Origin: Porogramme epimiltina
Lineage: Eukaryota; Basidiomycota; Agaricomycetes; Polyporales; Polyporaceae
NCBI GenBank assembly: GCA_900155495.1
Contig: FTLJ01000037.1
Coordinates: 1 to 64,000 of the forward strand
Length of the DNA: 64,000 bases
Direction: 5' to 3'
Each line of letters starts with the position of its first letter. Positions within the stretch are counted from its first letter, which is position 1. Shown here one piece after another: positions 52,415 to 64,000 of this stretch. Made by a program: the position numbers and the translations under genes. The notes under the pieces are model-generated. The model saw only the letters and a list, made by a program, of their open reading frames with translations, was not told the origin of the DNA and did not search any database.

Positions 52415-55400
52415 TCACAATGCGTCTTCAAACAACAGTTTCCGAGGCTTGCTGACAGACGGGGCTGGTGAAACAAGCGCAGGCCTGTTCAACGTCAGCT
52501 CAAGAACCCTCATTAGTATCAATAGGCAACGTACATAGATGTGCCTGTCATTGCTGCCGGATTCCCCATAATGATACTTTCCGATACGCCAGCGATGGCG
52601 TCTGTCTTGCCGAATGCCGACGCGTCGAAGAGATGGTCGGTCGTCTTTTCGAATGAAGCCAGCATGAGTACGCTGTCTTTCATTTTGGCGACACCGAAGC
52701 GTGTAATCCCAAGGACCTCGCCCTGAGATGGCCTGGTCAGAACACATATTGCGGTTATATACGAAGAGAAGTGTACCTTGTATGACATGACATCACCGAG
52801 GAGCATAACATGTCGAGGGTCAATACTCATGCCGTGACTTTTCATGGTATAGTTGATCTCGTTGATGATCGTTTTCCTAGCAGCCTCAATACCAAGCACT
52901 TGAGCGACCTCTATGACGTGGTTGGATGTAGTCTGCTCCCCGACGATGCCCTGAGTAATCATGACTTTCTGTAATCCATACCCCTCGACGAGTAGTTCTT
53001 TGTCGCCCTTCTTGCCTCTGTGATCGTTGGCGTCTTTGATGTTGATGATGGCACGGCGGATTGTAGATACACCCTGTTTAAAGCACATTTAGTGTCTCGA
53101 TTCATTCGCAGCGCGACATTTTGTGTATACCTTTACCACGACATCAGGCAGAGCACGCTTCAGCTCCCGAAGGCGGTAGTACTTGTCTGGGCCGTCGATG
53201 TATATCCGTAGACGATTCTTGCTAGAAATGATGGTGATCGACTACAAACATAACATTGGTCATTCGCCAAGTGCTATACACGATGCACACCATACCTCCT
53301 GCTTGATCTTCAACTTTCGCGCTGCGACGATAGCCCATTTGATGTCGTCGAGCGTGAGCTCCAACTATTCGGGTAAAAATATTTTTGATCATGTATCTAC
53401 ACGTGGTACTGATCGCATTGAGGCTTACCTGGAGGTCTTGAATAGTCTTCGTGTCGACAATAACGCCAATGTAAGTATACTCGGGAGCCCACGCCTCCTC
53501 AAGCACCGACGCAATCTATGAAAGGTGAATAATTAGGACAACCTTGGAGGGTTATACACAAATGTTATAGGCGCGTACATCACCAATGTGTGTTCTCTCT
53601 AAACGTCCTTTGACTATACGAGCAGAGGCCTCGCTGTCCGCAGTGACGAGCTTGCAGCTGATGATCGGTGTGCTGATAATCTTTGCAGCATTAATGATTT
53701 CCTTGATACGCGGGACACCAAGGGTGACGTTCATGGACGCGACACCGGCGAAATGGAACGTCTTCAGCGTCATCTGTGTGCCAGGCTCTCCAATTGATTG
53801 AGCACCGACAGCACCGACAGTAGAGCCTAAATCACATGCACCGTTAGCAGTTAGCGTAAGAAGACGGTAGCCTGAATTTACCAGGCTCGATCTTCGCCTT
53901 CACGTATTTCGTCCAACAAATGTCCAGGAATAGCTTCAGCTGCTCCTCAGTCACCTTGATTGTGTTGTCCACGGCGACTACGTCGGCCCCTGCGACAAGT
54001 TGAATAACAAAGAGATTGAAAATACTCTGTACGCACTTGAGGCGCCCATAGTAAGGTCTGTATCCGCATCCCACTCGTCCTCACGTTCCAGGGCATCGAA
54101 CATACCATGACGCCCGCGTACATCGGCCAGTTTCTGAGCGATGTTCTCGGACAGGAACTTGCGGATTGTTGCGAGATATGCTGCGGTACACTCGGCGGTG
54201 AACTTGCGCGTCGCGAGTGTTCTGTCCACGAACTCGATAATTTCGAACGGTAGAAGTCCACGGCTCGACCTTCGCGCCACAGACTGGCCGATCACATAAG
54301 CGAGATATAGGAAAGGGTCAAGCAGATGTACGTACGCATGCATGCCGCCATGCCCGATCATAGTCGACTGGCTGGGCATCGCCCTCCAAGCAAGCGGGGT
54401 CTAGGCCATCATCTCCATAGCGGAACTGGACGACACCACCGACGGCGTTGCGCACGGATGAGTCGTAGTGTGTGACAAGGTCCTCCAAGGCTTTCATCAA
54501 CCGTCGCTGCATGTACCCAGTCTCGGCTGTCTTGACAGCCGTATCGACCAGACCTTCACGGCCGGAGATTGCGTGGAACAAGAACTCCGTCGGTGTGAGG
54601 CCAGTGTAGAAGCTGTTGCGAACGAAACCCTTGGAAGGCGGATCTCGAGACTTCTTCGGAAAATGAGGGAGTGAGCGGTCCTGGAAGCCATCTGGTACAC
54701 GATGTCCTGCAATAATTTGCTGTCCGACACAAGCAACCATCTGTGAGACGTTGATGACGGAACCTGTGCAAGAGTCAGTAGTGATCAACAAACGCAATAA
54801 GGAACACACCTTTGGAACCGCAGGTTGCCATGATAAGGGGGGCATTGTGGCGGCTGAGCTCCTTCATGCAGATCTCACCAACATTACCACGGACGTCCGA
54901 GAGAACTTTAGAGATTTCTGCCTCCAGAGTCTGCTCCTGGTCACAACCGGGTTTGTTTTCCAGTAACCCCTTTTTGGCCTTGATAATCAGCCTCTCACAA
55001 GCTGCGTATGCGTCCTCCACCATAGAGTCCTTCTTGCCTGACAGGACTGGTCCGGGTATGACATCGTTGATCCCGAGAGAGAATCCGAAGTTGGCTAGAC
55101 AGAATAGCGTTCAGCGGGGGTCGACTTGGATGCCAGGATACTCACCGAGATATCGTGCACACAACTTCGCTACCCTATTCATCGCAGCAGCCGCTTCATG
55201 CGGACCATAATCTCGCATTATGACCCCGAAAACAGACTTCTTCTTCCCGCTTCCAACCGTAGCCTTGTCCATAACGCCGCACATGATCTCACTGTTGACG
55301 ATGACCAGCCAGCCGTCATTAGGTGACAAATCAGGTGCAAGTGTCTTGATACCGGGGTAGCAACTCGCAGCGGGCTTGTCTTCCTTGTTACACTTTGACT

Positions 55401-57654
55401 CGACGTTTACGAAAACCTTGGATTGCTTGTTCGGTCGCATAAGAACGTTGAAAATCTGTTTCCCGGTCCACAACCTGACTGGTTTCCAGATTGTCGGTGG
55501 AGGGATGTCGATTTGTAGATGTGCATCACCGAAGAAGGAGCATATCTGGGTGAACTGTCGGCGATCAAAAAACGTGTCTCTCCGGGAGAGGAGAAAAGAA
55601 GCTGTGATGAAGTCCTGGATTGCAGCGATGACGGGCTCTCCATTTCGAGGCGTAACCAGATTGTGCTTGACGCTCATAAGCTCGAGAGCCTCAGTTCTCG
55701 CCTCCTCGGTTTGGGGAACATCTGCGTCAGATAACTCAGATAGGCGATGAAAAGAAAGAGTTCGTTACATACGCAGGTTCATCTCGTCACCGTCAAAATC
55801 AGCATTGTACGGTCCGCATACACACTCGTTTAGACGGAACGAACGCCATGGCCGCACTTTGATCTAAACCCGCGGTGAGTCTCACGTGCCGAAGTTAAGG
55901 GTAAGCGAGGTGCACTTACCCGGTGGCACATAATAGAGAGCTTAGGACGAGGGTAGTAAGTATATAGTGAGTAGACGAACCACTACCATGCGTACCTTGT
56001 GTAGACTTGGTTGTCGATTGAATAGAGCAATGTCGCCGTCGATGACATGGCGCTCGACGATGTCCCCTATCCTCAATCCATCGGCAATAGCAGCACGGTT
56101 CCCGAACTTGAGATACTTCTTGAATCCGTTACTACCAGCCGTCACGTAATTCGCACCGGGATGAACGTCGCATCCATTTCGGACCGCCTTCTTGAGTCTG
56201 TCGATGTTGAACGCTGCGACACGCTCGGGATATGTGAGAACTTTCGCAACTCGTTCCGGGACAGCGACTTCGTCGATACGCAGATTAGGGTCGGGCGAGA
56301 TGACAGTACGACCCGAGAAGTCGACACGTTTCCCAGACAAATTGCCTCTGAAACGGCCCTGTTTGCCCTTTAACCGTTGACAGAAACCTCTAATAGGTTT
56401 TTGGCCCATTTGAGAGGGGACGCCAGGCAGTTCAGAGTTGATATACATGGCCACCGAAAGTTGGAGGAATTCCCATTGCTCCTGCGGAAGGAGACGTCAT
56501 TGGTAAGCTTTTGCGCCAACGTGTAAGTACGTTTTCTGACCATGAACTGTGCGGTGGGAGCACCTTTCGCTAGACCTTGTTTGATCAAGGCATTGCTGAA
56601 CACGATCTCCGTAAGTTTGACGGTAAGGTCATCTTCGTTAGACGCCCCGTCCTGGGCTACAGACGGCCGAATAGCGACGGGAGGGACCGAAATATACTGC
56701 CAGATGAACTGCTCCGGTCTTCCGAAATCCGGTCGCAAGCCAAGGAGCTCACAGTCCTGGTACTGGGGTGAGTGTCATTTATACATCAAAACGCGGGTGA
56801 AATAACCTCGTCGGATATTCTCTTGAACAGGTCAAGGACTTTCAAGGGATTGAGATCTTCGTGCACAGCCTTGTTAATATACATGCCTAGCTCTTTCTGA
56901 GCTTCGACCGCAGGACCAAAAGTCTTCTTCCACTTCTCCATCTCCTCTGCTGTCTTTTTGGCGCGAAACTTGTCGTGAATGATCTTTAGCGCACCAGCTT
57001 TCTTCACTGTTCCGTTCGTGGAAGAACAGTATGGGCAGTATACAGCTTTCTTGGCGAGTGTAAGCACTGCCTTTGTGAGGCCTTGGCGTTGGAGGTTCTC
57101 TAGATTGGGTCTTCGGAACCGCTTCAGGTACGTGCGGCGGTCCGGCTCCTCAAGTAGTACTCGCGCACAGGTCTACCGACTCCCAATTGAGAGGGTTGCT
57201 GTGGTGGGCGATATGACAACAACACACCTTACAAATGCATTGCAGTATGCCTATTGTATGCTTGAAATACCCGATGTGAAAGACAGGGACGATGAGTTTG
57301 ATGTATGCATAGTGCCCGACACAGTCGACGGAGGAGAGGCCACACGTTTCGCAGTATGCGCTCTTCTCTGTTGTGCCCTGAGAGACTTTGAGCGTGCGCA
57401 AAACGAACACTAGAAGATCAACGTACAAGACGGCGGTCTAGGACGCCATTCTTAACGGGGAGACGGTCTGTAGGAGTGTAGAGGTCGCGATGTGTGACTT
57501 CGAACTCGGATATCTTGACAGTATCCTGGTTATTTAGCAAGCTGAACTGCAGCTTCTTTCTATGCAGGATACGATTCCTTCAGAGCTAAACGCAGTACTA
57601 AACACGGACAACATACATAACTTTTGGAGCCTGGTGCGAAACTGGCTCCTTCAT
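52415..57654 (-). CDS. RPC1: RNA polymerase III largest subunit RPC1 (RPC160)
   Basis: Twenty minus-strand exons, from 57654-57617 to 52484-52415, join in frame to 1406 residues, close to yeast RPC160. It is the catalytic subunit for tRNA, 5S and U6 synthesis. Seen are [20 protein letters not shown], the zinc site [20 protein letters not shown] with the following C-x2-C pairs, [20 protein letters not shown], and the active-site [10 protein letters not shown] with its three metal-binding Asp. The bridge/trigger region ([20 protein letters not shown]), [20 protein letters not shown] and [14 protein letters not shown] follow. Exon 14 in genomic order (55940-55920) is only 21 nt (LSIMCHR), with canonical sites on both sides. 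Introns are 44-64 nt. Start and stop both fall in conserved contexts. It runs convergent to the carboxypeptidase. Confidence 0.95.
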
Positions 57655-57960
57655 GATGGACGGCCCCTTTGCGCCCTCGCGCAGGTTTCCTCCGAAGCCT
57701 TTCTTGTTTCAAGTCCTTCCTCAAGCGTGCGCACAAAAACAACGAAGCAGAGGGAGGGTGCCAGAGATCGACGGTGAGAAGGGATGGATACTTTCGCAAA
57801 GGTCGCGCATAGACCTGAGAGCCACTTTTACGGTACACGTGACCGAATCACCCCTAACCCGATCCTAGGAGTAGATCGAGATCTCGATACGCGCGTCGCG
57901 TTGACTTGCGCGTCCTCACTCTCCCCGGCCGCTCAGCCCATCCTCTCTTTACCCTCCATC
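57655..57960. promoter_or_regulatory. Divergent promoter between RPC1 and proteasome alpha-1
   Basis: About 300 bases separate the two divergent start codons. Short frames here have no product. Housekeeping genes on both sides make a shared promoter likely; no specific binding site is claimed. Confidence 0.45.
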
Positions 57961-59109
57961 ATGTCCAGAACCTCATACGACCGGTACGCACTTTCTGGGT
58001 ACGACTTAATACAGCTTCATGACCTTATATTTGCCTACGCAGATACCTCACTGTCTTCTCGCCGGAGGGACGTCTGTACCAAGTCGGCGAGTAATGGACG
58101 CAATGTATACTCGCACTCTGCAGTTAACCTGCCGCACTTTGCAGAGTATGCGTTTAAGGCAATATCAGGCTCTGGGCACACTGCAATCTCAGTCCGCGGT
58201 AAGGATACCGCGGTTGTCATCACGCAGAAGAAGGTCCCTGTAAGCCGTACTCCTCTTGTGGCGTTTGGCACTACCTAACATTCAGTGGGCCCTCCTAGGA
58301 CAAGCTCCTTGACGCGTCGACTGTCACGCACCTCTTCAGCATCACACCTAGTATCGGCTGCGTCATGACTGGGCTCATCGGTGCGTTTCTCCAATACATT
58401 GTTTCAGCATCTGCCCACACTCGTCTCCGGCAACTCCTCAGCGGATGCGCGCTCCCAGGTTATGCGCGCACGTTCAGAAGCTGCAGACTTCCGTTACAAG
58501 TATGGCTACGAAATCACTCCTGACGCGCTGGCCAGGCGTATGGCGAACATCAACCAAGTTTATACTCAGCGCGCGGCTATGCGGCCTCTTGGTATCGGTG
58601 CGCATATCCATATTCATTCCATTCCAAGCCTGCATTTACCTTATACCTACCAGCCATGATTCTCATCGGTATTGACCCTGAATTTGGCCCTCAATGTTTC
58701 AAGCTGGACCCTGCTGGTTATTTCGTGGGATTCCATGCAACAGCAGCAGGCCAAAAACAACAAGAGGCCATGAACCACCTCGAGAAGAAGTGGAAGAAGC
58801 TTGACTCTGGGCATGGCGCCGACGATGCAGTTAAGGCAGGGAAGACGTTGTCGCGGGCCGAAGTTATCGAAGTACGTCCCCTTGTCATACATACACACTT
58901 TTCTTGCGCATTCATCCCTCCTGTTACTGGTATAGATGGCAATCGAAGCTATCTCGACTGTTCATGCAACAGACTTCAAGGCCGACGAAGTCGAAATCGG
59001 CATTGTCTCTGACTGCGATGAGGAAGACGTGAAAACTCGTGGGCAGTGGAGAGTGATGGACGAGGCAGAGATTGAGCGGCATCTCCTTGCGTACGCAGAG
59101 AAAGATTAG
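57961..59109 (+). CDS. SCL1: 20S proteasome subunit alpha-1 (SCL1/PSMA6 type)
   Basis: Seven exons (57961-57983, 58043-58086, 58145-58239, 58299-58380, 58442-58591, 58654-58871, 58936-59109) give 261 residues. The alpha-type signature [20 protein letters not shown] is complete after splicing, followed by [63 protein letters not shown] and [15 protein letters not shown]. These features and the TVTHLF/DPAGY pairing identify alpha-1 rather than another alpha subunit. It forms part of the outer ring that gates the proteasome. The intron after GRLYQV (58087-58144) has a GC donor, GCGAGT. Confidence 0.93.
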
Positions 59110-59346
59110 TTGTTGTATTCATATGGACTCTTGCATGGTCGTAACCTTCAATGTATTCATGGAACCTGGCAGTTGGATCCGGTCTCTTTCACGGTCTACT
59201 CTATTCTCGGCTAAGCGTTCTCCAGCTCTTGGTCTTACTAATGACAGCTATATCTACCTGAGGAAACTTGTCGACGGTCCTCACGGCCTTATCGACGTCT
59301 GCATCGACACCACCATCGTGCTCTGAATAACCGTGAGCTCTTCACC

Positions 59347-59991
59347 ATGAGCGAGAACAACGTCGCTGCAATCCGCAGCCCACCCACAGATGTGAGCAGC
59401 TATCAGCATGGGGTTACCGATGCGCGATTCCCTCCGGGCTCATCAAGCGTACCTGTCGAATTTCATACTGACCCAGGCCACTCCTCCCGCCAGCTCGCCT
59501 CTATCCAGGCGCAAGAGCAGCGCTGTATCCTCCCTTCCTTCACCGCGGATATCGCCTGGGAGCTCGGCACGCGCCTCCGCGCCCGCCTGCAGCGCGTCGC
59601 CCCGCCCAACGCGCCCCGCCCAGCCGTCGTGAACATCACTCTCGCCAACTCTTCCCAGCTCCTCTTCCACTGCGCAACGGCCTCGGGCACGTCGCCCGAC
59701 AACGATACGTGGGTCGCGCGCAAGCGCGCCGCGGTCCTCCGCTGGGGCTCGAGCACCTGGTTCCTGCACAACAAGTTCGCGGGGAACGAGGACGCGTTCC
59801 GCGCCAAGTTCATGCTCGGCGAGCGTGCGGGCGGGTACGCGATTCACGGTGGTGGCTTTCCCGTCCGCGTCAAGGGCGTCGAAGGAGTCGTGGGCGTGAT
59901 CGTGGTCAGTGGACTCACGCAGCAGGAAGACCACGAAGTGATCGTGGAGATACTTGAGGAGTATCTCGCGTCGCTCAAGGGTTCGCAGTGA
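59347..59991 (+). CDS. UPF0303 / DUF336 (GlcG-HbpS-like) protein
   Basis: A single exon of 214 residues. The C-terminal two thirds resemble the UPF0303 group (yeast YBR137W) within the GlcG/HbpS-like fold: FTADIAWELGTRLR, VVNITLANSSQLLFHC, DNDTWVARKRAAVLRWGSST, GGYAIHGGGFPVRVKG, GVVGVIVVSGLTQQEDHEVI. Relatives have been linked to haem or small-ligand binding and, in yeast, to the tail-anchored protein pathway, but no activity can be assigned here. The first 60 residues are low-complexity and may be disordered. The start is the first ATG of the open frame. It lies 237 bp downstream of the proteasome gene on the same strand. Confidence 0.82.
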   Translation: MSENNVAAIRSPPTDVSSYQHGVTDARFPPGSSSVPVEFHTDPGHSSRQLASIQAQEQRCILPSFTADIAWELGTRLRARLQRVAPPNAPRPAVVNITLANSSQLLFHCATASGTSPDNDTWVARKRAAVLRWGSSTWFLHNKFAGNEDAFRAKFMLGERAGGYAIHGGGFPVRVKGVEGVVGVIVVSGLTQQEDHEVIVEILEEYLASLKGSQ

Positions 59992-60289
59992 AGGGCAGGC
60001 ATAGGCTGTGTATGGTTGACGACTAGTCAAGGGGAAATCGTGGAGAATTCATCGTAGGTAGGACGATGTGGAGAAGCGGAAAGTATGGGTGTAGTATATA
60101 TTCAGCATGTATAAACAAGAGCAATATGTTGTGTCAAAAGACCGAAGTGCCCAGAATAAGAGTATACAGTAAGGAGATGTACATGCTTGGCCTGCAACAT
60201 GTTGTGGTATCGTACAATGTAGATTATAGATATGCTACAACATCGTATAAAGGGGGCATCTAAGACGCAATCGTATGGATATCGTTGCA
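59992..60289. other. Convergent 3' region
   Basis: About 300 AT-rich bases between the UPF0303 gene and the convergent lipase gene. Several TATA-like A/T runs are probably 3' processing signals. No gene was seen. Confidence 0.5.
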
Positions 60290-62829
60290 TTATAACAACT
60301 CGTGAAGAACTTGATCGTACTGATGAGGTAGATGGGAGCTTAGCATGTCGCGCGCGAAAATAATCTGGTCGAACACCTGTTTGACATCTACAACTTCAAA
60401 CAACCGGACCTTGTCCTTTGGCAATGTGCGACTGGTGCCCGCTCCGAGTCGATGTGAACGATCCAGGTCGCCATCTCGTAATGCCCACAGGACACGCCCG
60501 GGAGGGAATAGGTCTGCCATATGCATGTTCGCTTCAAGCGTCTTCCGAAGAGCAATAAACTGTCCCATATTATTAGTCCCAAACAGACGGAGGTATTTGG
60601 GAAGCACAGGTCACTCACCCACTCCTCATCGCCTTCATCTCCACGACCCAACTTCCATTTGAAGGCTTTCTTGGTGATGTTCCCATAGCCGTCCACCTTG
60701 TCACCACCCTTATTCTCGGCCGCGCACAACCAAACTGCAGCCCTGGTCAAGTCCCTAACACTCCCTAGGGACAGACGTGATACGATATCGTGTCCGTACA
60801 CGAAGGACACTATCAGCCCAGATGCTGCTGCTTTCGCGCTCAGACGAGGAGAGACGACACATGGCGGCGCAAAACAGTACGCGGAAACGCGCCGATTCTG
60901 TGGGAGGCCGGATGAACGGTACGTAAGGCGGGTCTCTGGCGACGCCCACATCTGAAACTAGTCAGTATAGACTATTGAAATGGTATAACAATGCATACAT
61001 ACCAAGGCCAGGAGTGCCGCTACACCCGCTCCAAGACTATGTCCACAGAGAACCAAGGCTGATGAGGGCAGGTCAAGAGCTTGTCAACATCAAAAACGGC
61101 GAAAAAAGTACCATATCCCTTGTTCTTCCGCAGCGCTTCACGAACAGCGTTGTGGACAGGTTTTCCAGGTCCTCCCATCGCTCGTGTCATCTTCAGCATA
61201 CCTCCGTGCACGAAGTATGCGCCGTCTTCAACGCTCTCCGACAACACCCTCATTCGAGGGAACGGAGCAGAAGCCTGGGACTTCTCTGTAATCTTGCGCG
61301 AACGAGGGAATGGGACCGAAAGATCAACTGGAAAAGGAAAGGATCCGGGGATGTTTTCTAATTCCTCGTCTTGCTCGTCGTATATCGGTTCCATAGGAAG
61401 CAGATTGGGTCGTTCCTGCCTAGCGCTAGTAGAAGGCTCCGAGGGACGTTGAGGCATTGATTCCATCTTGGGGAGAGTGAAGGGGGTTGGGTCACATGTA
61501 AGATCCACAGCAAGCTCGTTAAGACTCATCGTTCCGCGGATGACGAGGACAACCTCTTGACGGACGTGGTCTGTAAGCACCCAGAAACGAGGCATGTGGT
61601 GCTCGGAGCTAACGTGGGCTGTCGGAGGAGGGTGCTGCTAAACATACAATCAATACCACCGGAGACGGACAAGTGCAACGCATTACCCACCGTAGCATCA
61701 GTCGCGGCCCGAGACGATGTAGATGTATGTGACTTTGCCCAGTTCATGAAGATGTCGTGGTCGTGCTTGCCCATGAGAACATCCCACCATGAATAGGTCG
61801 GCGCACCGGGCATGTCGGAGCTGGCGGACTTGGTCCGCCCGTCCTCACCCGCAGCTTCCCGCTCCGAAGCGTCGATAGCGTCTGACAATCTCACCTCTTC
61901 CTTTCGTTGTTCCTTCTCCCGTGGGGTCAGCGACACTCCGAAAAACAGCAAACTTGGTCCTCCATATCCAGCAAGCACCAGTTTGGAAAGGCGTCTGAGG
62001 GTCTGCTTGAGGTCCTCCATAGAGGTCGGCGCAGCGAAGTGGCGTTGAATGGATGATCTTTGAGGTTGGATGTTGGTGGGTGGTGGCCATGCTCCTGGCA
62101 CAGGCACCTGAGTGATGTCAGCGGTGACTATCTGCCCGGTGTGGCTGGGATAGATTATATCCCCAGTGATAGTGACACGGGAGTCGACGCGCTGACGGCG
62201 GGTAGCGGCATTTGCGTTGTCATGGACGGGGACCTCCTTCATAAACTTGAACCAACGTTTCTCTTGCCATTGGGACGTTACGCCTTGCAAAGCAGCAAAC
62301 CCTGCGAGGGCCCTTAACACTTCTCCCACACCAAAGCGTTCCTCCGGCAACCCTTCACTCTCCGCAGGCTCGTTCCATTCGCGGCGGACCAGGCCGACAA
62401 AACTGGTGAGGGAGAAGCTAGCTTCGTCGCTCCCAGGGAAGATGGTGGTGAGGATAGAGAGTGACGAATGGGCTGCAATGAGGGATGTGGAAGTGATGGA
62501 TTCACCAAGGAGGATGGGGGCGAGGGCAACAAATTCCACGGCAGAGATAGCGGAGGATACGGCGCCGCCGAGCAGCTCGCCAGCACCGACGGTGCCACCG
62601 AATAATGCATAATCCACAACAGAGCCGGTAATGCCTGCGGCAGTGGATGCTATGCCTCTAGTGACGGAGAACTGAGCATGCACGCCGTTAGTGGTAGAAT
62701 GTGAGGATGTCGCAAATGATAACATACGCCGAGTTTAGTGCAAGCTTTGGCAGTGGAGAAGCCCACGGAGGTTGCGGCGGAGGCAAGATCGAGACCGAAG
62801 CGACCATATTTGTCCCAGTTAGAGAGCAT
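60290..62829 (-). CDS. Class 3 lipase, diacylglycerol lipase-like
   Basis: Six minus-strand exons (62829-62728, 62671-61691, 61637-61112, 61058-61003, 60951-60619, 60559-60290) give 755 residues. The nucleophile elbow ALVLCGHSLGAGVAALLAL, split across exons 3 and 4, marks an alpha/beta-hydrolase lipase of class 3. Upstream, RFWVLTDHVRQEVVLVIRGTMS and a long low-complexity insert precede HGGMLKMTRAMG; downstream, SFVYGHDIVSRLSLGSVRDL supplies the acid residue region. This layout matches diacylglycerol lipase-like enzymes that release monoacylglycerol. The N-terminal region is hydrophobic and Gly/Ala-rich (ISAVEFVALAPILLGES), possibly membrane-associated. The start at 62829 adds a first exon (MLSNWDKYGRFGLDLAS) that splices in frame. 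Substrate specificity is inferred from family only. Confidence 0.85.
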
Positions 62830-63109
62830 CTAATATCTAGACGAGACCTATTAACAAGAGGGAGAGCGGAAGCCGGAAAGGAGTCTGGTGGTCGGAAGAG
62901 AGAGGCGGAGACATGCTCGGCGAGTGCGTTCGGAAGAAATCACAAGCGGACTCGCTCTCCGCCACTCTCCAGTGACATCACAGTCGTCACGTGGCGCTCG
63001 CGTGGCCTTTCCCTGGCCTGGTCTTGGGCCTTGGCTCGCCGCTCAGCGCACGGGTGAGCCTAACGCGATCACTCTGCTGAGTCCGCTCTCGCATTTCCCC
63101 GCCGCACAG
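62830..63109. promoter_or_regulatory. Divergent promoter between lipase and RAI1/DXO
   Basis: About 280 bases between two divergent start codons. A CACGTG-like CACGTGG occurs near 62988 on the plus strand, a possible basic helix-loop-helix site, but only by motif. No other element is claimed. Confidence 0.4.
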
Positions 63110-64000
63110 ATGACGAGCAAGAGGCCACTTTCACCGTCTCCGGTCTCTCAACTTGACGAACGGCCTACCAAGCGCGTCACCACAGAAGCTTCGTCGTCCT
63201 CGCGCGATGGGCCCCAAACCAAGCTTGCATACCCTTCTACCTCATCCACTCGGAACGACCGCCCCGTGCCTTTCCAACAGCCCACAGGCCTTCTCACCTT
63301 CTCCTACACTCCTCAGCGCGCGCTTCAATTTGACAACTCCGCACTACGGTACTATGTCGACCCTCCGCCCCGCCCCGATCTCCGCTATGGCTACGAGCGA
63401 TGGATCAAACGTCCCGAAGAGCGCGCTCGGCTCGACGCACTTCTACGCGCGGTAGAGCGCGTTATGGACAAGGCCGACGCAAGGGCTGGTGCAGACAGTG
63501 GACACAAATGGCTGCGCGACATCGCGGTCGTGACCTGGAGGGGTGTGATGACCAAGTGAGTCGCGCTTCCAGTGTGCTTTAGTACCATGTGTATGCATAG
63601 CTAATGATAAATAAGGATCCTAACAGCGCCATACGAAGAACGCGACGGGTGTGAGTTAAACGCGATGTGTATTGACGGCACACTCTATCTGGAGGAGCAT
63701 CATACGGACGCGAAGCTGGAGGAGAAGTGAGTAGTCCATCGCGTATATGCCCACCTATAGGGGGTGTTGAGATGGTTTCACTGTAGGGAAAACCTCCCAC
63801 CGCGACAAAGGCAGTTCACATACTACGGCTACTCCTTCGAGTCCTGGTGCACGTCGTCCCAACCAAGAACGCCTGAAAGGACACCCGGGCATCCTGTAGG
63901 GTGGGGCGGAGATGTCGATACAAACGTTCAGTGGTGCAGCGTCATCAAAACCAAACTGGGTGATAACCGCCTTGTTATAGGCGGCGAGGTTGACTGCGTC
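63110..64000 (+). CDS. RAI1: RAI1/DXO-type decapping nuclease, 5' part
   Basis: Exons 63110-63555, 63616-63726 and 63787-64000 (running off the window) give the first 257 residues. The family hydrolyses incomplete or non-canonical mRNA caps and, in yeast, partners the 5'-3' exonuclease Rat1. Seen are QPTGLLTFSYTPQRALQFDN, LRYYVDPPPRPDLRYGYERW, VVTWRGVMTK, CIDGTLYLEEHH, TYYGYSFESW and near the edge CSVIKTKLGDNRLVIGGEVD, where the Glu and Asp belong to the catalytic metal-binding set. The first 40 residues are low-complexity with a Lys/Arg/Pro pattern and resemble the N-termini of the two HET proteins. The remaining part, including the last catalytic residues, lies outside the window. Confidence 0.92.

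Noticed and set aside
61624..61653. Very short intron (about 29 nt) in the lipase gene
   Set aside because: A normal 53-nt intron at 61638-61690 gives a better match to conserved lipase sequence.

Overview
This window looks like nuclear DNA of a filamentous basidiomycete, most likely an Agaricomycete. Coding regions are GC-rich and broken by many short introns, mostly 45-65 nt with GT(A/G)NGT donors. Genes are tightly packed on both strands, and their products match fungal or basidiomycete-type families. All gene models below were spliced by eye: each joins splice sites in a consistent reading frame, but no expression data were available.

Left part (1-32,600). An AT-rich stretch (about 1-2,085) with no CpG for more than 1.2 kb looks like a decayed, once-methylated repeat. 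It is followed by a dense run of conserved genes: TAF11 (TFIID), a three-finger C2H2 protein, an SH3 plus Ras-association scaffold, a CPA2-type cation/proton antiporter, a histidine phosphatase, RIC8 (G-alpha chaperone/GEF), mediator subunit MED10, a hotdog thioesterase, a METTL16-type U6 snRNA m6A methyltransferase, a divergent pair of unrecognised low-complexity proteins, coilin, SEC63 and a nucleolin/Gar2-like protein.

Centre (32,600-48,200). A gene-poor accessory block holds two large paralogous HET-domain genes (heterokaryon-incompatibility type). Each is followed downstream by a Rab escort protein (REP/Mrs6) copy. The right-hand REP is intact; the left-hand copy is broken by frameshifts and stops. 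The arrangement HET-REP(pseudogene)-HET-REP indicates an old tandem duplication of about 7-8 kb. Inside it the HET core seems to have been homogenised, the HET N-termini resemble the N-terminus of the RAI1/DXO-type decapping nuclease at the right edge of the window, and a 30-bp perfect inverted repeat lies between the units.

Right part (48,200-64,000). Conserved genes return: the 2-oxoglutarate dehydrogenase adaptor Kgd4, a secreted serine carboxypeptidase, the 20-exon RNA polymerase III largest subunit, proteasome alpha-1, a UPF0303/DUF336 protein, a class 3 (diacylglycerol lipase-like) lipase and the 5' part of RAI1/DXO, which runs off the window end.

The housekeeping genes do not form one pathway. 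Several concern RNA synthesis and processing (TAF11, MED10, RPC1, METTL16, coilin, nucleolin-like, RAI1), which I take as coincidence of gene density. The most unusual part is the HET/REP block. Four GC-AG introns with the same donor hexamer, an 11-nt exon in METTL16 and a repeated exon family in the nucleolin-like gene are smaller curiosities.
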